From Clostridia bacterium (GTDB lineage Bacteria > Bacillota_E > SLMV01 > PUMD01), in the NCBI GenBank assembly GCA_007128555.1, contig SKXF01000297.1:1-6390 (forward strand): a stretch of DNA of 6,390 nt, in the 5' to 3' direction. A model generated the notes under the pieces. That model was given only the letters and a program-made list of their open reading frames with translations. It did no database searches and was not told the origin of the DNA. The translations under genes were made by a program, and so were the position numbers. Below are positions 1 through 6,081 of the stretch, one piece after another; positions within the stretch are counted from its first letter, which is position 1; every line of letters starts with the position of its first letter.

Positions 1-146
1 GCAGCTCTGCGGTCAGTGAAATTGAGCAGGTCATCGACAAGCAGATGAAGGTGGTCCAGGAAATTGCCGGTCTACTGGGCGAAACGACGGCCGAAACGAA
101 GGTGCAGCTGGAAGAACTGATCCGGGTGATGGAAGATGAACAGTAG
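1..146 (+). CDS. C-terminal tail of a probable sensory [FeFe]-hydrogenase-like protein (partial)
   Basis: An open frame enters from the left edge in phase 3 and ends at TAG 144-146, leaving 47 visible residues. They are polar and helix-forming and end in MEDEQ; the central stretch reads [20 protein letters not shown]. From memory, a very similar [15 protein letters not shown] tail closes the PAS-containing regulatory [FeFe]-hydrogenase large-subunit-like proteins (HydS/group C type) of anaerobes. Those genes commonly sit directly before a SpoIIE/PP2C phosphatase gene, as here. No Fe-S cysteine or PAS motif lies inside the window, so the call rests on the tail and the downstream neighbour. The end overlaps the next start by 11 bp, which implies translational coupling. 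An alternative is the coiled C-terminus of an unrelated sensor or methyl-accepting protein. Confidence 0.6.
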   Translation, partial: SSAVSEIEQVIDKQMKVVQEIAGLLGETTAETKVQLEELIRVMEDEQ

Positions 147-1296
147 CCAGGATCTCGTCATCAGGGTGGGAACCAGTCAACTGTCCAAGCACGGGGAACC
201 TATCTGCGGAGACAGCATCGAGGTGGTGTCCACCGATGACTCCGCTGTCATCGTCCTGTCCGATGGCCTGGGCAGTGGGATCAAGGCCAACATTCTCTCC
301 ACCATGTCGGTGAAAATGGCCTCAACCATGCTGGTGAAGGGACGCCCGGTGGACGAGGTCATGGAGGCCATGACCAAGACCCTTCCTGTGTGCCAGGTGC
401 GTCGGCTTGCCTATAGCACCCTGAGCATCCTGCAGGTCAGGGACCGCGGTATCTACCTGGCCGAGTACGACAACCCGAAGGCCTTCGTCGGCAACGTAGA
501 GGGCAACCGCAGCATCAGCCGGAAGGGCCGAGATGTGGGCGAACGGGAGATCTGGGAGTCCCAGTTCCAGATGGAGGATGGGGACTGGATCGTGATGGTC
601 AGCGACGGAGTGCTGCACGCGGGCATCGGTGGTATCTGGAACCTGGGCTGGGGGCGAGAGCGCGTGGGAGCGTTCATCCAGAAGGTGTTACGGGCCCATC
701 CCGATGCGCAGGATGCCGCTGATGAGATCGCCGATGTCACGGAAAAGCTCTATGCAGGCAAGCCCGGCGATGACGCTTCCATCGTGGTGGTGCGCGCCCG
801 TCGCCGGCAATACCTGACGGTGATGATGGGTCCTCCCAGGAACCGCGAGAAAGACACCATGGTGGTGCATCATTTGATGGCCGGACCCGGCCGCAAGGTG
901 GTGGCAGGCGGTACGACGGGCAACATCGTTGCCCGGGTCCTTGACAGGAAATTCGAGGTCGATCTCGCCAGCGATTGCAACGGCATTCCTCCCGTGGCCG
1001 AACTGTCGGGGGTGGACCTGGTGACCGAGGGAGTCCTGACTCTGAACCGGGTCTGCTTCCTGCTCAAATCGAAGGTCAGGTCGCGGAACCTCTACGGGAA
1101 ACGTGATGGAGCATCCCGACTGGCTGAGATGCTCCTGGGATCCGATGACATTACCCTGCTGGTGGGGCAGGCCGTCAATCCCGCCCACCTGGGTTCGGGA
1201 ATTCCCGCGGCCCTGGCACTGAAACCCCAGCTCACCGAGGATCTGATCGGGCAGTTGAGGGAGCGCGGGAAAAAGGTTCGGGTGGAATACTTCTGA
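136..1296 (+). CDS. SpoIIE/PP2C-family serine phosphatase, hydrogenase-linked
   Basis: A 386-residue PP2C-like phosphatase, expected to remove phosphate from Ser/Thr of a partner protein in the cytosol using two metal ions. The N-terminal catalytic domain (about 6-222) carries the family aspartates in order: GDS at D26, SDGLGSG at D43-G44, VSDGV at D157-G158 and GDDAS at D212-D213. No signal peptide or membrane segment is seen. About 160 further residues (228-386) follow the phosphatase core, including an AGGTTGN turn near 257-263. I do not recognise this part as a separate named domain, but an extension of this kind is typical of the phosphatases paired with sensory [FeFe]-hydrogenases. The ATG lies inside the upstream gene's last codons, with GGGTG at 124-128 as a weak ribosome site; coupling probably drives its translation. 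Inference: it turns the upstream protein's redox or hydrogen signal into dephosphorylation of an unknown target. Confidence 0.9.
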   Translation: MNSSQDLVIRVGTSQLSKHGEPICGDSIEVVSTDDSAVIVLSDGLGSGIKANILSTMSVKMASTMLVKGRPVDEVMEAMTKTLPVCQVRRLAYSTLSILQVRDRGIYLAEYDNPKAFVGNVEGNRSISRKGRDVGEREIWESQFQMEDGDWIVMVSDGVLHAGIGGIWNLGWGRERVGAFIQKVLRAHPDAQDAADEIADVTEKLYAGKPGDDASIVVVRARRRQYLTVMMGPPRNREKDTMVVHHLMAGPGRKVVAGGTTGNIVARVLDRKFEVDLASDCNGIPPVAELSGVDLVTEGVLTLNRVCFLLKSKVRSRNLYGKRDGASRLAEMLLGSDDITLLVGQAVNPAHLGSGIPAALALKPQLTEDLIGQLRERGKKVRVEYF

Positions 1297-1386
1297 TCCA
1301 TGTCACCCGCAGGAACCGCCCGCGATGAAACCCCAGGAGTACGAGTTGCCCCTGGCCCGGGGCCAACCCCGCGGGTCTCGCCTGCC

Positions 1387-1414
1387 GGCATGGCGCCAGG
1401 CCAGGGACCATGCC
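1387..1414 (+). terminator. hairpin in convergent spacer, possible weak terminator
   Basis: GGCATGG (1387-1393) and CCATGCC (1408-1414) form a perfect 7-bp stem around a 14-nt loop. It lies in the 179-bp gap where the phosphatase gene and the opposing HD gene converge, the expected place for transcription to end. On the plus strand it is followed by a pyrimidine-rich stretch ending in TTTT (about 1426-1429), not a clean T-run, so an intrinsic terminator is only possible. Nothing else convincing is seen between 1297 and 1475; the GC-rich proline-coding plus-strand frames there look accidental. Confidence 0.3.
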
Positions 1415-1475
1415 CTATCGTTCCTATTTTGCCCCCGGCGGTCACCTCACGCCTACCAACGGTGTTTCTGCAACG

Positions 1476-2066
1476 TCAGTTCTCATATTGCTCCATCGTG
1501 TTCTTCAATGTCTCGGTCAGATGATCCATGGAGTCCCTCATGCACTGTAGGCCACGGATTTCATCATCGTCTCCCGGAGCGGGTTCGGCAGGGACATGTC
1601 GCTCAAACAGCGGTGCAACCTGTTCATTCTCCCGGAGGTACTTCTCCGCCTGCCTGCGTGCACCGCAGACGAGTCGCCCATCGCTTTCAATCCAGGCAAT
1701 GAGGTCGGTGAGATTGGCGATGCGATCGGCCACCTTGGCTCTCAATGCGAGGGGATGTCTGAAGATCTGCTCCCAGTAGGCACAGTCATCATGTCTGTGG
1801 CGATCCAGAAGACGGAGGGCCTCCTGCTCCTCTTCCGTCAGGTCAAACCGGCACGCAAGATCGGCAAGGGTGTATCGATCACAATCCTCCACCACATCGT
1901 GAAGCAGGCACACCCGCAGCAACGCCAACCTCCTGTCCAGGCAATGGATATCCCCGAGCCGGGCCAGGCCCGCTACATGGGTAGGATGACAAAGAGCCAG
2001 TTTATTGAGACCCTTCCGGGTCTTGCTGCCGTAGAAGCATGTGAGAAACTCTGCTAGCCTGTTCAC
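1476..2066 (-). CDS. HD-domain phosphohydrolase, RelA/SpoT-hydrolase-like (single domain)
   Basis: A 196-residue soluble HD-superfamily protein. The metal-binding pattern fits the ppGpp hydrolase half of Rel/SpoT: HPTH with H27/H30, LLHDVVED with H56-D57 and the adjacent E60-D61, and KVADRIANL with D114 and N118. The ED pair after HD and the D-x3-N spacing are what Rel-type hydrolases use for Mn2+ and nucleotide. No synthetase, TGS or ACT domain is present, so it resembles a small alarmone hydrolase in size. The C-terminus (about 157-196) is acidic and then helical, and is not recognised. The start is GTG at 2066-2064, with GGGAGGT (2079-2073) 6 nt before it. It lies 74 bp after the aminotransferase on the same strand with no clear terminator, so it is probably the second gene of that operon. 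Its substrate is not proven; other (p)ppGpp-like or nucleoside 3'-pyrophosphates are possible. Confidence 0.8.
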   Translation of the reverse strand: MNRLAEFLTCFYGSKTRKGLNKLALCHPTHVAGLARLGDIHCLDRRLALLRVCLLHDVVEDCDRYTLADLACRFDLTEEEQEALRLLDRHRHDDCAYWEQIFRHPLALRAKVADRIANLTDLIAWIESDGRLVCGARRQAEKYLRENEQVAPLFERHVPAEPAPGDDDEIRGLQCMRDSMDHLTETLKNTMEQYEN

Positions 2067-2072
2067 GCGCGC

Positions 2073-2079
2073 ACCTCCC
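2073..2079 (-). promoter_or_regulatory. ribosome binding site of HD gene (fixes GTG start)
   Basis: On the minus strand GGGAGGT precedes the GTG by 6 nt. No ATG near it fits as well, so the non-ATG start is well supported. Confidence 0.75.
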
Positions 2080-2140
2080 GGTTGTGGGGGCCTGCCAGTC
2101 GACCCATGGAGCCCAATGCCCGGGGCCTCCGGGTTCTGAT

Positions 2141-3484
2141 CTACGATAGGTTCCCCAGCACCTCCGAGAGGGCATCCACCACGTGGTCAATCTGATCGTA
2201 CTCGATGACCAGGGGCGGGGAGAAGGTCAGGGTGTCTCCGAGGGGCCGAAGAATGATGTTGTGGTGCAGTAGCTCCTCTGAAACGGTCGCTCCAACACGG
2301 GCCTCCGGCGGGAACGGGGCCCTCGTATCAGCGTCCTGCACCAGTTCCAGGCGCCCCATCAGGCCCAACGCCGCCACATCTCCTACGACAGGTAGTTCTT
2401 TCAACGCCAGGAGCTTGTCGAGAAGGTAGCGCCCCTTTTCCCGAGACTGTCGTACCAGTTCTTCGCGCTCAATGATGTCGAGGTTGGCCTGGGCAGCAGC
2501 GCAGGCGGCAGGGTGCCCCGCATACGTATTGCCGTGCTGGAAGGTTCGGCCTTCGCCGTACGTGCCCAGGTAGGCGGAGAAGATCTCTTCCGTCACCAGG
2601 GTGGCTCCCAGGGGCTGATACCCGGAGGTGAGGGCCTTGGCGAAGACCATGATATCGGGTACCAGGTCCCAGTGACGTGATCCGAACATCTCTCCGGTGC
2701 GACCGAAGCCGGTGACCACCTCATCGACGATGATGAGCACATCGTACTTACGGCAGATCCGCTCAATCTCCTGCCAGTACCCGTCTGGGGGGACCAGCAT
2801 GCCGCCTGCACCCATTACGGGTTCACCGATGAAGGCAGCCACGGTGTCCGCGTCCTCGAACTTCAGGGTCCTCTCCAGGTCCCTGGCACAATTTAGGTCG
2901 CAGGACTCGGGGCTCGTTTCATGGGGGCATCGATAACAGTACGGAGCCTCGATATGTCGAAAGCCCGGCACCAGTGGTTCGAAGGGCTTGCGGTTGTCGG
3001 CGATCCCGGTGGCGCTCAGGGCGCCCATGCTCACCCCGTGGTAGGCGCGATGACGGGAGATGATCTTGTACTTGCTGCTTTTCCCCTTCAGCTTCCAGTA
3101 CTGCCGGGTCATCTTGATGGCCGTCTCATTGGCCTCCGATCCTCCCGAGGAGAAGAACACCCGCCCCATGTTCTCCTTGTCGGTCATTCCGACCAGGCGC
3201 AGGGCCAGCTGAAGCGCAGCATCATTGGCCATGCCGTCAAAGGAAGGGAACCAACTCAGACGTTTCATCTGGTTATACACCGCATCGACGATCTCCAACC
3301 GCCCATACCCCACGTTGGCCAGCCACAGGGCTCCGTGCACGTCGATGTAGGTCTCATCCTCATCCGTAGTGACCGTGGCTCCATCTCCAGAGACAACGAC
3401 CAACGGTTCCTTCTCGGCCAGGTCGCCCATCTGGGTAAACGGGGCCCAGTAATATCGTTCATAGGCTTCTTTGAGTTCCGACAA
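2141..3484 (-). CDS. class III PLP-dependent aminotransferase (omega-amino acid:pyruvate type)
   Basis: A 447-residue fold-type I, class III aminotransferase of normal length. It moves an amino group between a terminal (omega) amine or amino acid and a keto acid using pyridoxal phosphate, in the cytosol. Visible motifs: WAPFTQM at 13-19, GALWLANVGYGR at 51-62, SGGSEANE at 113-120 (cofactor phosphate loop), AYHG at 147-150, IIVDEVVTGFGRTG at 251-264 with D254 contacting the PLP ring nitrogen, FAKALTSGYQPLGAT with the Schiff-base lysine K283, HGNTYAGHP at 317-325 with T320, and R413 in ILRPLGDT. The closest family feel is taurine/beta-alanine/omega-amino acid:pyruvate aminotransferase; the substrate cannot be read from sequence. 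A CxxC-x8-CxxxC cysteine set (C183, C186, C195, C199) sits between the YHG and DEV motifs. The start is TTG: an in-frame TAG lies two codons upstream, and GGAGGAG ends 9 nt before the TTG. The HD gene follows on the same strand. Confidence 0.92.
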   Translation of the reverse strand: MSELKEAYERYYWAPFTQMGDLAEKEPLVVVSGDGATVTTDEDETYIDVHGALWLANVGYGRLEIVDAVYNQMKRLSWFPSFDGMANDAALQLALRLVGMTDKENMGRVFFSSGGSEANETAIKMTRQYWKLKGKSSKYKIISRHRAYHGVSMGALSATGIADNRKPFEPLVPGFRHIEAPYCYRCPHETSPESCDLNCARDLERTLKFEDADTVAAFIGEPVMGAGGMLVPPDGYWQEIERICRKYDVLIIVDEVVTGFGRTGEMFGSRHWDLVPDIMVFAKALTSGYQPLGATLVTEEIFSAYLGTYGEGRTFQHGNTYAGHPAACAAAQANLDIIEREELVRQSREKGRYLLDKLLALKELPVVGDVAALGLMGRLELVQDADTRAPFPPEARVGATVSEELLHHNIILRPLGDTLTFSPPLVIEYDQIDHVVDALSEVLGNLS

Positions 3485-3493
3485 CGGCTATCA

Positions 3494-3500
3494 CTCCTCC
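3494..3500 (-). promoter_or_regulatory. ribosome binding site of aminotransferase (fixes TTG start)
   Basis: GGAGGAG on the minus strand lies 9 nt before TTG 3484-3482. An in-frame TAG immediately upstream rules out a longer protein. The next in-frame ATG (residue 19) would remove the conserved WAPFTQM segment. Confidence 0.75.
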
Positions 3501-3574
3501 GTTTTGATCCTGGATCCTCCCTCGTCAGCGCATGATCCTGTCCATGCTTTCCATCATCAATGCGATGTGTACTG

Positions 3575-3609
3575 TCTTTGATTCTCTCAAAGATGAGTTT
3601 CAAACTCAA
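3575..3609 (-). promoter_or_regulatory. putative promoter with two abutting inverted repeats, upstream of aminotransferase
   Basis: On the minus strand TTGAGT (3609-3604) and GAGAAT (3586-3581) are 17 bp apart, a fair sigma-70-type pair (4/6 matches each), about 100 bp before the TTG start. Two perfect inverted repeats cover it: TGAGTTT-C-AAACTCA (3594-3608, a 15-bp palindrome) over the -35/spacer, and TCTTTGA-ttctc-TCAAAGA (3575-3593, 7-bp arms) over the -10. They abut exactly and share the TTTGA core. This placement is typical of a repressor operator; the regulator is not in the window. The rest of 3485-3710 shows nothing else convincing. Confidence 0.5.
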
Positions 3610-3710
3610 TGATAACCTCGAACAACGACCGCAATCCGCAGTGAAAGGGCTATGGAGGGCCTTCGCATGGAAGGATCCCGTCCAGGAGAAGCCGTTGTGA
3701 TGGGTCCCCG

Positions 3711-4137
3711 TCAGACAGCTGCACCGAGAGCCATGCCATGCTGCCGTGAAGCTACGACGAGCAAAAAACGGTAGCGCGGTGACGTGGAAGGGTCTGGGGC
3801 ACGTAGTGGGTTCCCCTCAGCCGGGACCATGTCAGTGAATGTCCTTGCCCCTGAACCGTTTCGAGGCTTGCCCTTTCGCGGCTGGTCCATCCGGATTTCA
3901 TCACCGCGGATCAAGAACGTCCCATCGAAAAGCATGGGAACCGGCTCACCAAACCAGGTGTCTCCCCTTGCGGCCTGGATGTGAAGATGGGGCACGGTGG
4001 TGTGCCCGGAGTTCCCGATCCTGGCTATGGGTTGATCCCTCTGAACCTCCTGACCTCCTTCGACGAGGATGCTGCCTTCTTTTAGGTGCAGCATGGTGAT
4101 CCGCACCCCGTCTGACTCCATCACGATTTGCCCCTCG
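3711..4137 (-). pseudogene. C-terminal half of frameshifted M23 metallopeptidase
   Basis: This frame continues the M23 domain begun in the neighbouring frame upstream. Read from CCC/GAG (4139-4134) it gives EGQIVMESDGV, then MLHLKEGS with a conserved His, IARIGNSGH, and PHLHIQA, which carries the HxH zinc/catalytic histidines of M23 peptidases. There is no credible ribosome binding site or start of its own; the apparent start is a GTG (4124-4122) that codes the V of EGQIV. After MLFDGTFLIRGDEIRMD the last ~60 residues are Pro/Arg-rich and unlike the family, so the true end could be earlier or a further lesion may exist. The TGA is at 3713-3711. Either the gene is broken or one base is missing from the sequence; with one added base the whole would be about 287 residues. 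Confidence 0.7.
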
Positions 4138-4573
4138 GGCTCTCGACATCCCTCCTGCCTGGAGGCATATCGGGATGGCCGTCCTCCAGGTACCAGACCA
4201 CCCCATCGGCCGGGCTGTAAAGGGTCACGTCAAACATCGTGACATCTTCAAGGGATATCGCATGTCGGACATCCCTATCGTTGCCGGCCTCACCCATCAT
4301 GTGGATATCGACGGCATAGCGCATGGATACATGGATGCCCCAGTCCCGGAAGTTCCTGCTCCAGTAGTGGTAGTTTTGTGATGGATGATGCCCGCCCTGG
4401 GTGACGTAGTAGGTGCCGCTGTCCTGGAAGGGAAACTGCAGGGAGATGGGATCTCCTTCGAAGTACCGATCGCCTTCAACCGGGTTTGATAGCAGTTCGC
4501 ATCCGGGAGTCATCAACAGGGGCATGGCTAAAACGAGTACCACCCACATGCGTTCCTGGGACAACCCCAGCAT
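4121..4573 (-). pseudogene. N-terminal half of frameshifted M23 metallopeptidase, probable lipoprotein
   Basis: A 150-residue frame with an export signal: a short n-region with R8, a hydrophobic core (about 9-21) and MTPGC with C25, a weak lipobox (Thr rather than Leu at -3), so it is probably anchored outside the membrane. The mature part carries the first M23 metal ligands, H81 and D89 in GIHVSMRYAVDI, and SPADGVVWYLEDG (120-132), the barrel strand typical of these peptidases. It then leaves the family pattern at about residue 145 and stops at TGA 4123-4121, before the HxH motif, which lies in another phase just downstream. M23 enzymes cut peptidoglycan cross-bridges or serve as inactive septal activators. 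The start is ATG 4573-4571 with AAGGGG 7 nt upstream. The gene lies 110 bp behind the phosphodiesterase, possibly in the same transcript. Confidence 0.75.
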
Positions 4574-4624
4574 CTTCCATCCCCTTCCGCTGCGCCTGCT
4601 CCGCCTGGGGCCTGAAGGTCTGGC

Positions 4625-4644
4625 GACGGTCCGAGACGGTCCGG
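4625..4644. repeat. tandem 10-bp direct repeat
   Basis: GACGGTCCGA (4625-4634) is followed directly by GACGGTCCGG (4635-4644), nine of ten bases identical. It lies in the 110-bp gap between the phosphodiesterase and the M23 gene. It may be a chance or slippage duplication; no function is evident. Confidence 0.5.
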
Positions 4645-4683
4645 AGGAACGCCATCACCCTTGGCACAGGCATGCACCGCTCG

Positions 4684-5490
4684 TCAGGAACCGGGGCCCC
4701 TCCACTGCCGGCAGACAGCCCTCACGATTTCCGGGTGATCAACGGTCATCCCATCGATGCCGCACCGAAGGAGACGCATGATCTCCCCGCGGCAATCCGT
4801 CCTTGCTCCCCAGGCCCGAACGGAAAAGCCCAGCCCCTTGAGCAGGGAAACGGTGCGATCGTTGACATCATCGGCCCGGGGGCAGAGAACATCGACGAAA
4901 TTGACCCGCGGATCAGCAAGCAGCTCGTCAATCCCAGCATAGCAGATCGGTAGGGGAGATCCCTCCACCGCCACGGTCCCGTCCAGCGAATGGATCAATG
5001 CCTGGACTTCGATGCCCGGGCTGATTCTTCGGGCCTCCTCCAGTGCTTCCCAGTAAAAGGATGTGATGCTGACCTGTTCCACCAGGCCCCGGGCCTCGAC
5101 CACCTCCGCGATCCTGCTCGTTGCCTCAACGTAGCGATCGGCTTCCTTGATCTCCAGGACTGCATGACATTCGCCCCCGACAACGTCGAGCAGTTCTTCC
5201 AGGGTGGGAACCCGCTCGCCGGCGTACCGGGGGTGGAACCATGAACCGCAGTCGAGTCCCCTGATCTCGTCCAGGGTGAGATACGATAGTCTCCCGGACC
5301 CGTCCGTGGTTCGATCCACGGTACGGTCGTGCATCAGCACAACGTGCCCATCTCGACTGAGCTGCAGGTCACACTCGACGTGGGTGAGCCCCAGTTCCAT
5401 GGCTCGCTGAAAACCGGCAAGGCTGTTTTCGGGAGCATCACAGGGAACACCCCGGTGCCCAATGATCTGAAAGGCCCCGGTCTGTGCCAT
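4684..5490 (-). CDS. glycerophosphodiester phosphodiesterase (UgpQ-like)
   Basis: A 268-residue GDPD-family TIM barrel that hydrolyses glycerophosphodiesters (deacylated phospholipid head groups) to glycerol-3-phosphate and an alcohol. Motifs with catalytic residues: IIGHRG (H12, R13), APENSLAGF (E21, N22), HVECDLQLSRDG (E39 and D41, metal ligands), VLMHD (H54, acid/base), VLEIKE (E113, K115), and a closing GIDGMTVDHPE. There is no signal peptide or membrane segment, so it should be cytosolic like UgpQ and unlike secreted GlpQ. The frame is open to 5547, but the start at ATG 5490-5488 is preferred: GGAGG (5502-5498) lies 7 nt upstream and the protein then begins just before IIGHRG, as in the family. 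The small basic-peptide gene lies 213 bp upstream and the M23 gene downstream, all on one strand. Confidence 0.93.
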   Translation of the reverse strand: MAQTGAFQIIGHRGVPCDAPENSLAGFQRAMELGLTHVECDLQLSRDGHVVLMHDRTVDRTTDGSGRLSYLTLDEIRGLDCGSWFHPRYAGERVPTLEELLDVVGGECHAVLEIKEADRYVEATSRIAEVVEARGLVEQVSITSFYWEALEEARRISPGIEVQALIHSLDGTVAVEGSPLPICYAGIDELLADPRVNFVDVLCPRADDVNDRTVSLLKGLGFSVRAWGARTDCRGEIMRLLRCGIDGMTVDHPEIVRAVCRQWRGPGS

Positions 5491-5497
5491 TGGCACC

Positions 5498-5502
5498 CCT
5501 CC
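5498..5502 (-). promoter_or_regulatory. ribosome binding site of phosphodiesterase (decides start)
   Basis: GGAGG, inside a G-rich tract on the minus strand, is 7 nt before ATG 5490. This favours the 268-residue product over a 287-residue one starting at 5547, whose extra residues are outside the family pattern. Confidence 0.7.
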
Positions 5503-5595
5503 CCTCAAGGGCACCCACCAACACGGACCGCAGGAGCCCTCGAACATCCGTCAGGTTTCATCCGTGGGCCGGGCGGGATCGCATAAAGATTCACT

Positions 5596-5623
5596 TGGGG
5601 CGTCAATCAACTGGGACACCCCA
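5596..5623 (-). other. imperfect hairpin between small ORF and phosphodiesterase
   Basis: TGGGG (5596-5600) pairs with CCCCA (5619-5623) and GTC (5602-5604) with GAC (5615-5617), separated by one C/A mismatch, around a 10-nt loop. On the minus strand it lies between the end of the small ORF (5704) and the phosphodiesterase start (5490). It lacks a clean T-run, so a weak terminator, processing site or chance are all possible. Nothing else clear is seen in 5491-5703. Confidence 0.25.
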
Positions 5624-5703
5624 CAGGCGACCCATAACCTCTGCCCTCACTATGTCTCGACCCACTGTCTGTCCCCTGCGGCCTTCGTCAGAGTCGGACG
5701 GTT

Positions 5704-5802
5704 TCATCGCCGCGTCAGGTTCTTGGTCTGTTTGCGTACCTGCTGACGCACACTACGCCGCAGGAATCTCCTGATCATGTTCTTGAGAAATCGCACGTTC
5801 AT
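5704..5802 (-). CDS. 32-residue arginine-rich small protein (unknown)
   Basis: A short frame from ATG 5802-5800 to TGA 5706-5704. It encodes 32 residues with nine Arg, three Lys and no acidic residue (net about +12). Hydrophobic residues fall at F5/L6, M9/I10, F13/L14, V18 and V22, the 3-4 spacing of a cationic amphipathic helix. GGGGAGG (5812-5806) is an excellent ribosome binding site: 3 nt from the ATG, or 9 nt from an in-frame GTG at codon 3 (5796-5794), which may be the true start and would give 30 residues. All six arginine codons are used. It is too short for family recognition. It could be a nucleic-acid- or ribosome-binding peptide, a membrane-active peptide, or a leader peptide. It stands 213 bp before the phosphodiesterase on the same strand, behind a pair of competing hairpins. 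Coding is inferred from the ribosome site and composition only. Confidence 0.55.
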   Translation of the reverse strand: MNVRFLKNMIRRFLRRSVRQQVRKQTKNLTRR

Positions 5803-5805
5803 TCA

Positions 5806-5812
5806 CCTCCCC
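5806..5812 (-). promoter_or_regulatory. strong ribosome binding site of the arginine-rich small ORF
   Basis: GGGGAGG on the minus strand is among the best Shine-Dalgarno matches in the window. It is the main reason to treat the following 99-bp frame as translated. Confidence 0.6.
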
Positions 5813-5824
5813 GCTGTAGGGAAT

Positions 5825-5868
5825 AAAAGCCCTCCGATAAACGGGCACGGGGCGGAGGCCGCCTGTGC
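5825..5868 (-). promoter_or_regulatory. mutually exclusive hairpins, attenuator-like, before the small ORF
   Basis: Read on the minus strand, the first hairpin (5868-5845) pairs GCAC with GTGC and GGCGG with CCGCC around a 3-nt loop. A second (arms 5858-5853 and 5836-5831, CCTCCG/CGGAGG) reuses bases of the first and is followed by GC then TTTTATT (5828-5822). The second resembles an intrinsic terminator and the first could act as its competitor. The small ORF's ribosome site begins about 10 nt further on. No known riboswitch consensus was recognised upstream. Alternatively it simply ends an upstream minus transcript. Confidence 0.35.
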
Positions 5869-6081
5869 ACCACGTAGATCGCAATCTCTTATCACGGATG
5901 TACCGTACCTACCCTATCGGTCGAAGCACCCATGACCATCAATTGCCTACCATCTTCGACTTTTCGGTGCGGTTTCCCTGTGCGTTCCGGGAGTTTTCCG
6001 AACTAACTGTGGGGATCCAACAATAGCTGCCCAGCCGACACGCAGGGAGGCTTCAGATGCCTATCCCGCCCGGGAGAGCCT
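5869..6081. other. divergent intergenic region, no gene seen
   Basis: Together with its flanks this is a ~390-bp gap (5803-6188) between oppositely directed short genes. No convincing ORF or tRNA is seen here. A 7-bp inverted repeat GTCGAAG/CTTCGAC (5920-5926 and 5954-5960) and small stems such as ACGG-atgta-CCGT (5895-5907 area) are present; on the minus strand they could be part of a structured leader for the small ORF. A minus-strand TTGATG near 5938 has no good -10 partner. Confidence 0.4.

Noticed and set aside
688..1188. 166-residue minus-strand frame opposite the phosphatase
   Set aside because: It lies wholly antisense to a well-supported gene, is rich in His/Gly/Pro as expected of a shadow frame in GC-rich DNA, and has no ribosome site or recognisable motif.
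1300..1702. Plus-strand Pro-rich frames after the phosphatase
   Set aside because: They run into the HD gene antisense and show no domain or ribosome site; they reflect GC-rich spacer.
2921..3535. 204-residue plus-strand frame opposite the aminotransferase
   Set aside because: It is antisense to strongly conserved aminotransferase motifs and has no family features; it is a codon-bias shadow.
4121..4139. Programmed frameshift in the M23 gene
   Set aside because: No classical slippery heptamer or downstream stem-loop was recognised; a lost base in the C run explains it more simply.
4486..4953. 155-residue plus-strand frame spanning the M23 and phosphodiesterase genes
   Set aside because: It overlaps two recognised minus-strand genes, with low-complexity Pro/Arg/Ser content.
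5491..5547. 19-residue N-terminal extension of the phosphodiesterase
   Set aside because: The GGAGG site 7 nt before 5490 and the family's usual start just before IIGHRG favour the shorter form.
5603..5635. 10-codon minus-strand frame after AGAGGTT
   Set aside because: Too short and without other support; it overlaps the hairpin arms at 5596-5623.
5484..5774. 96-residue plus-strand frame upstream of the phosphodiesterase
   Set aside because: It covers the phosphodiesterase ribosome site and the small basic ORF, has no start context, and its composition looks non-coding.
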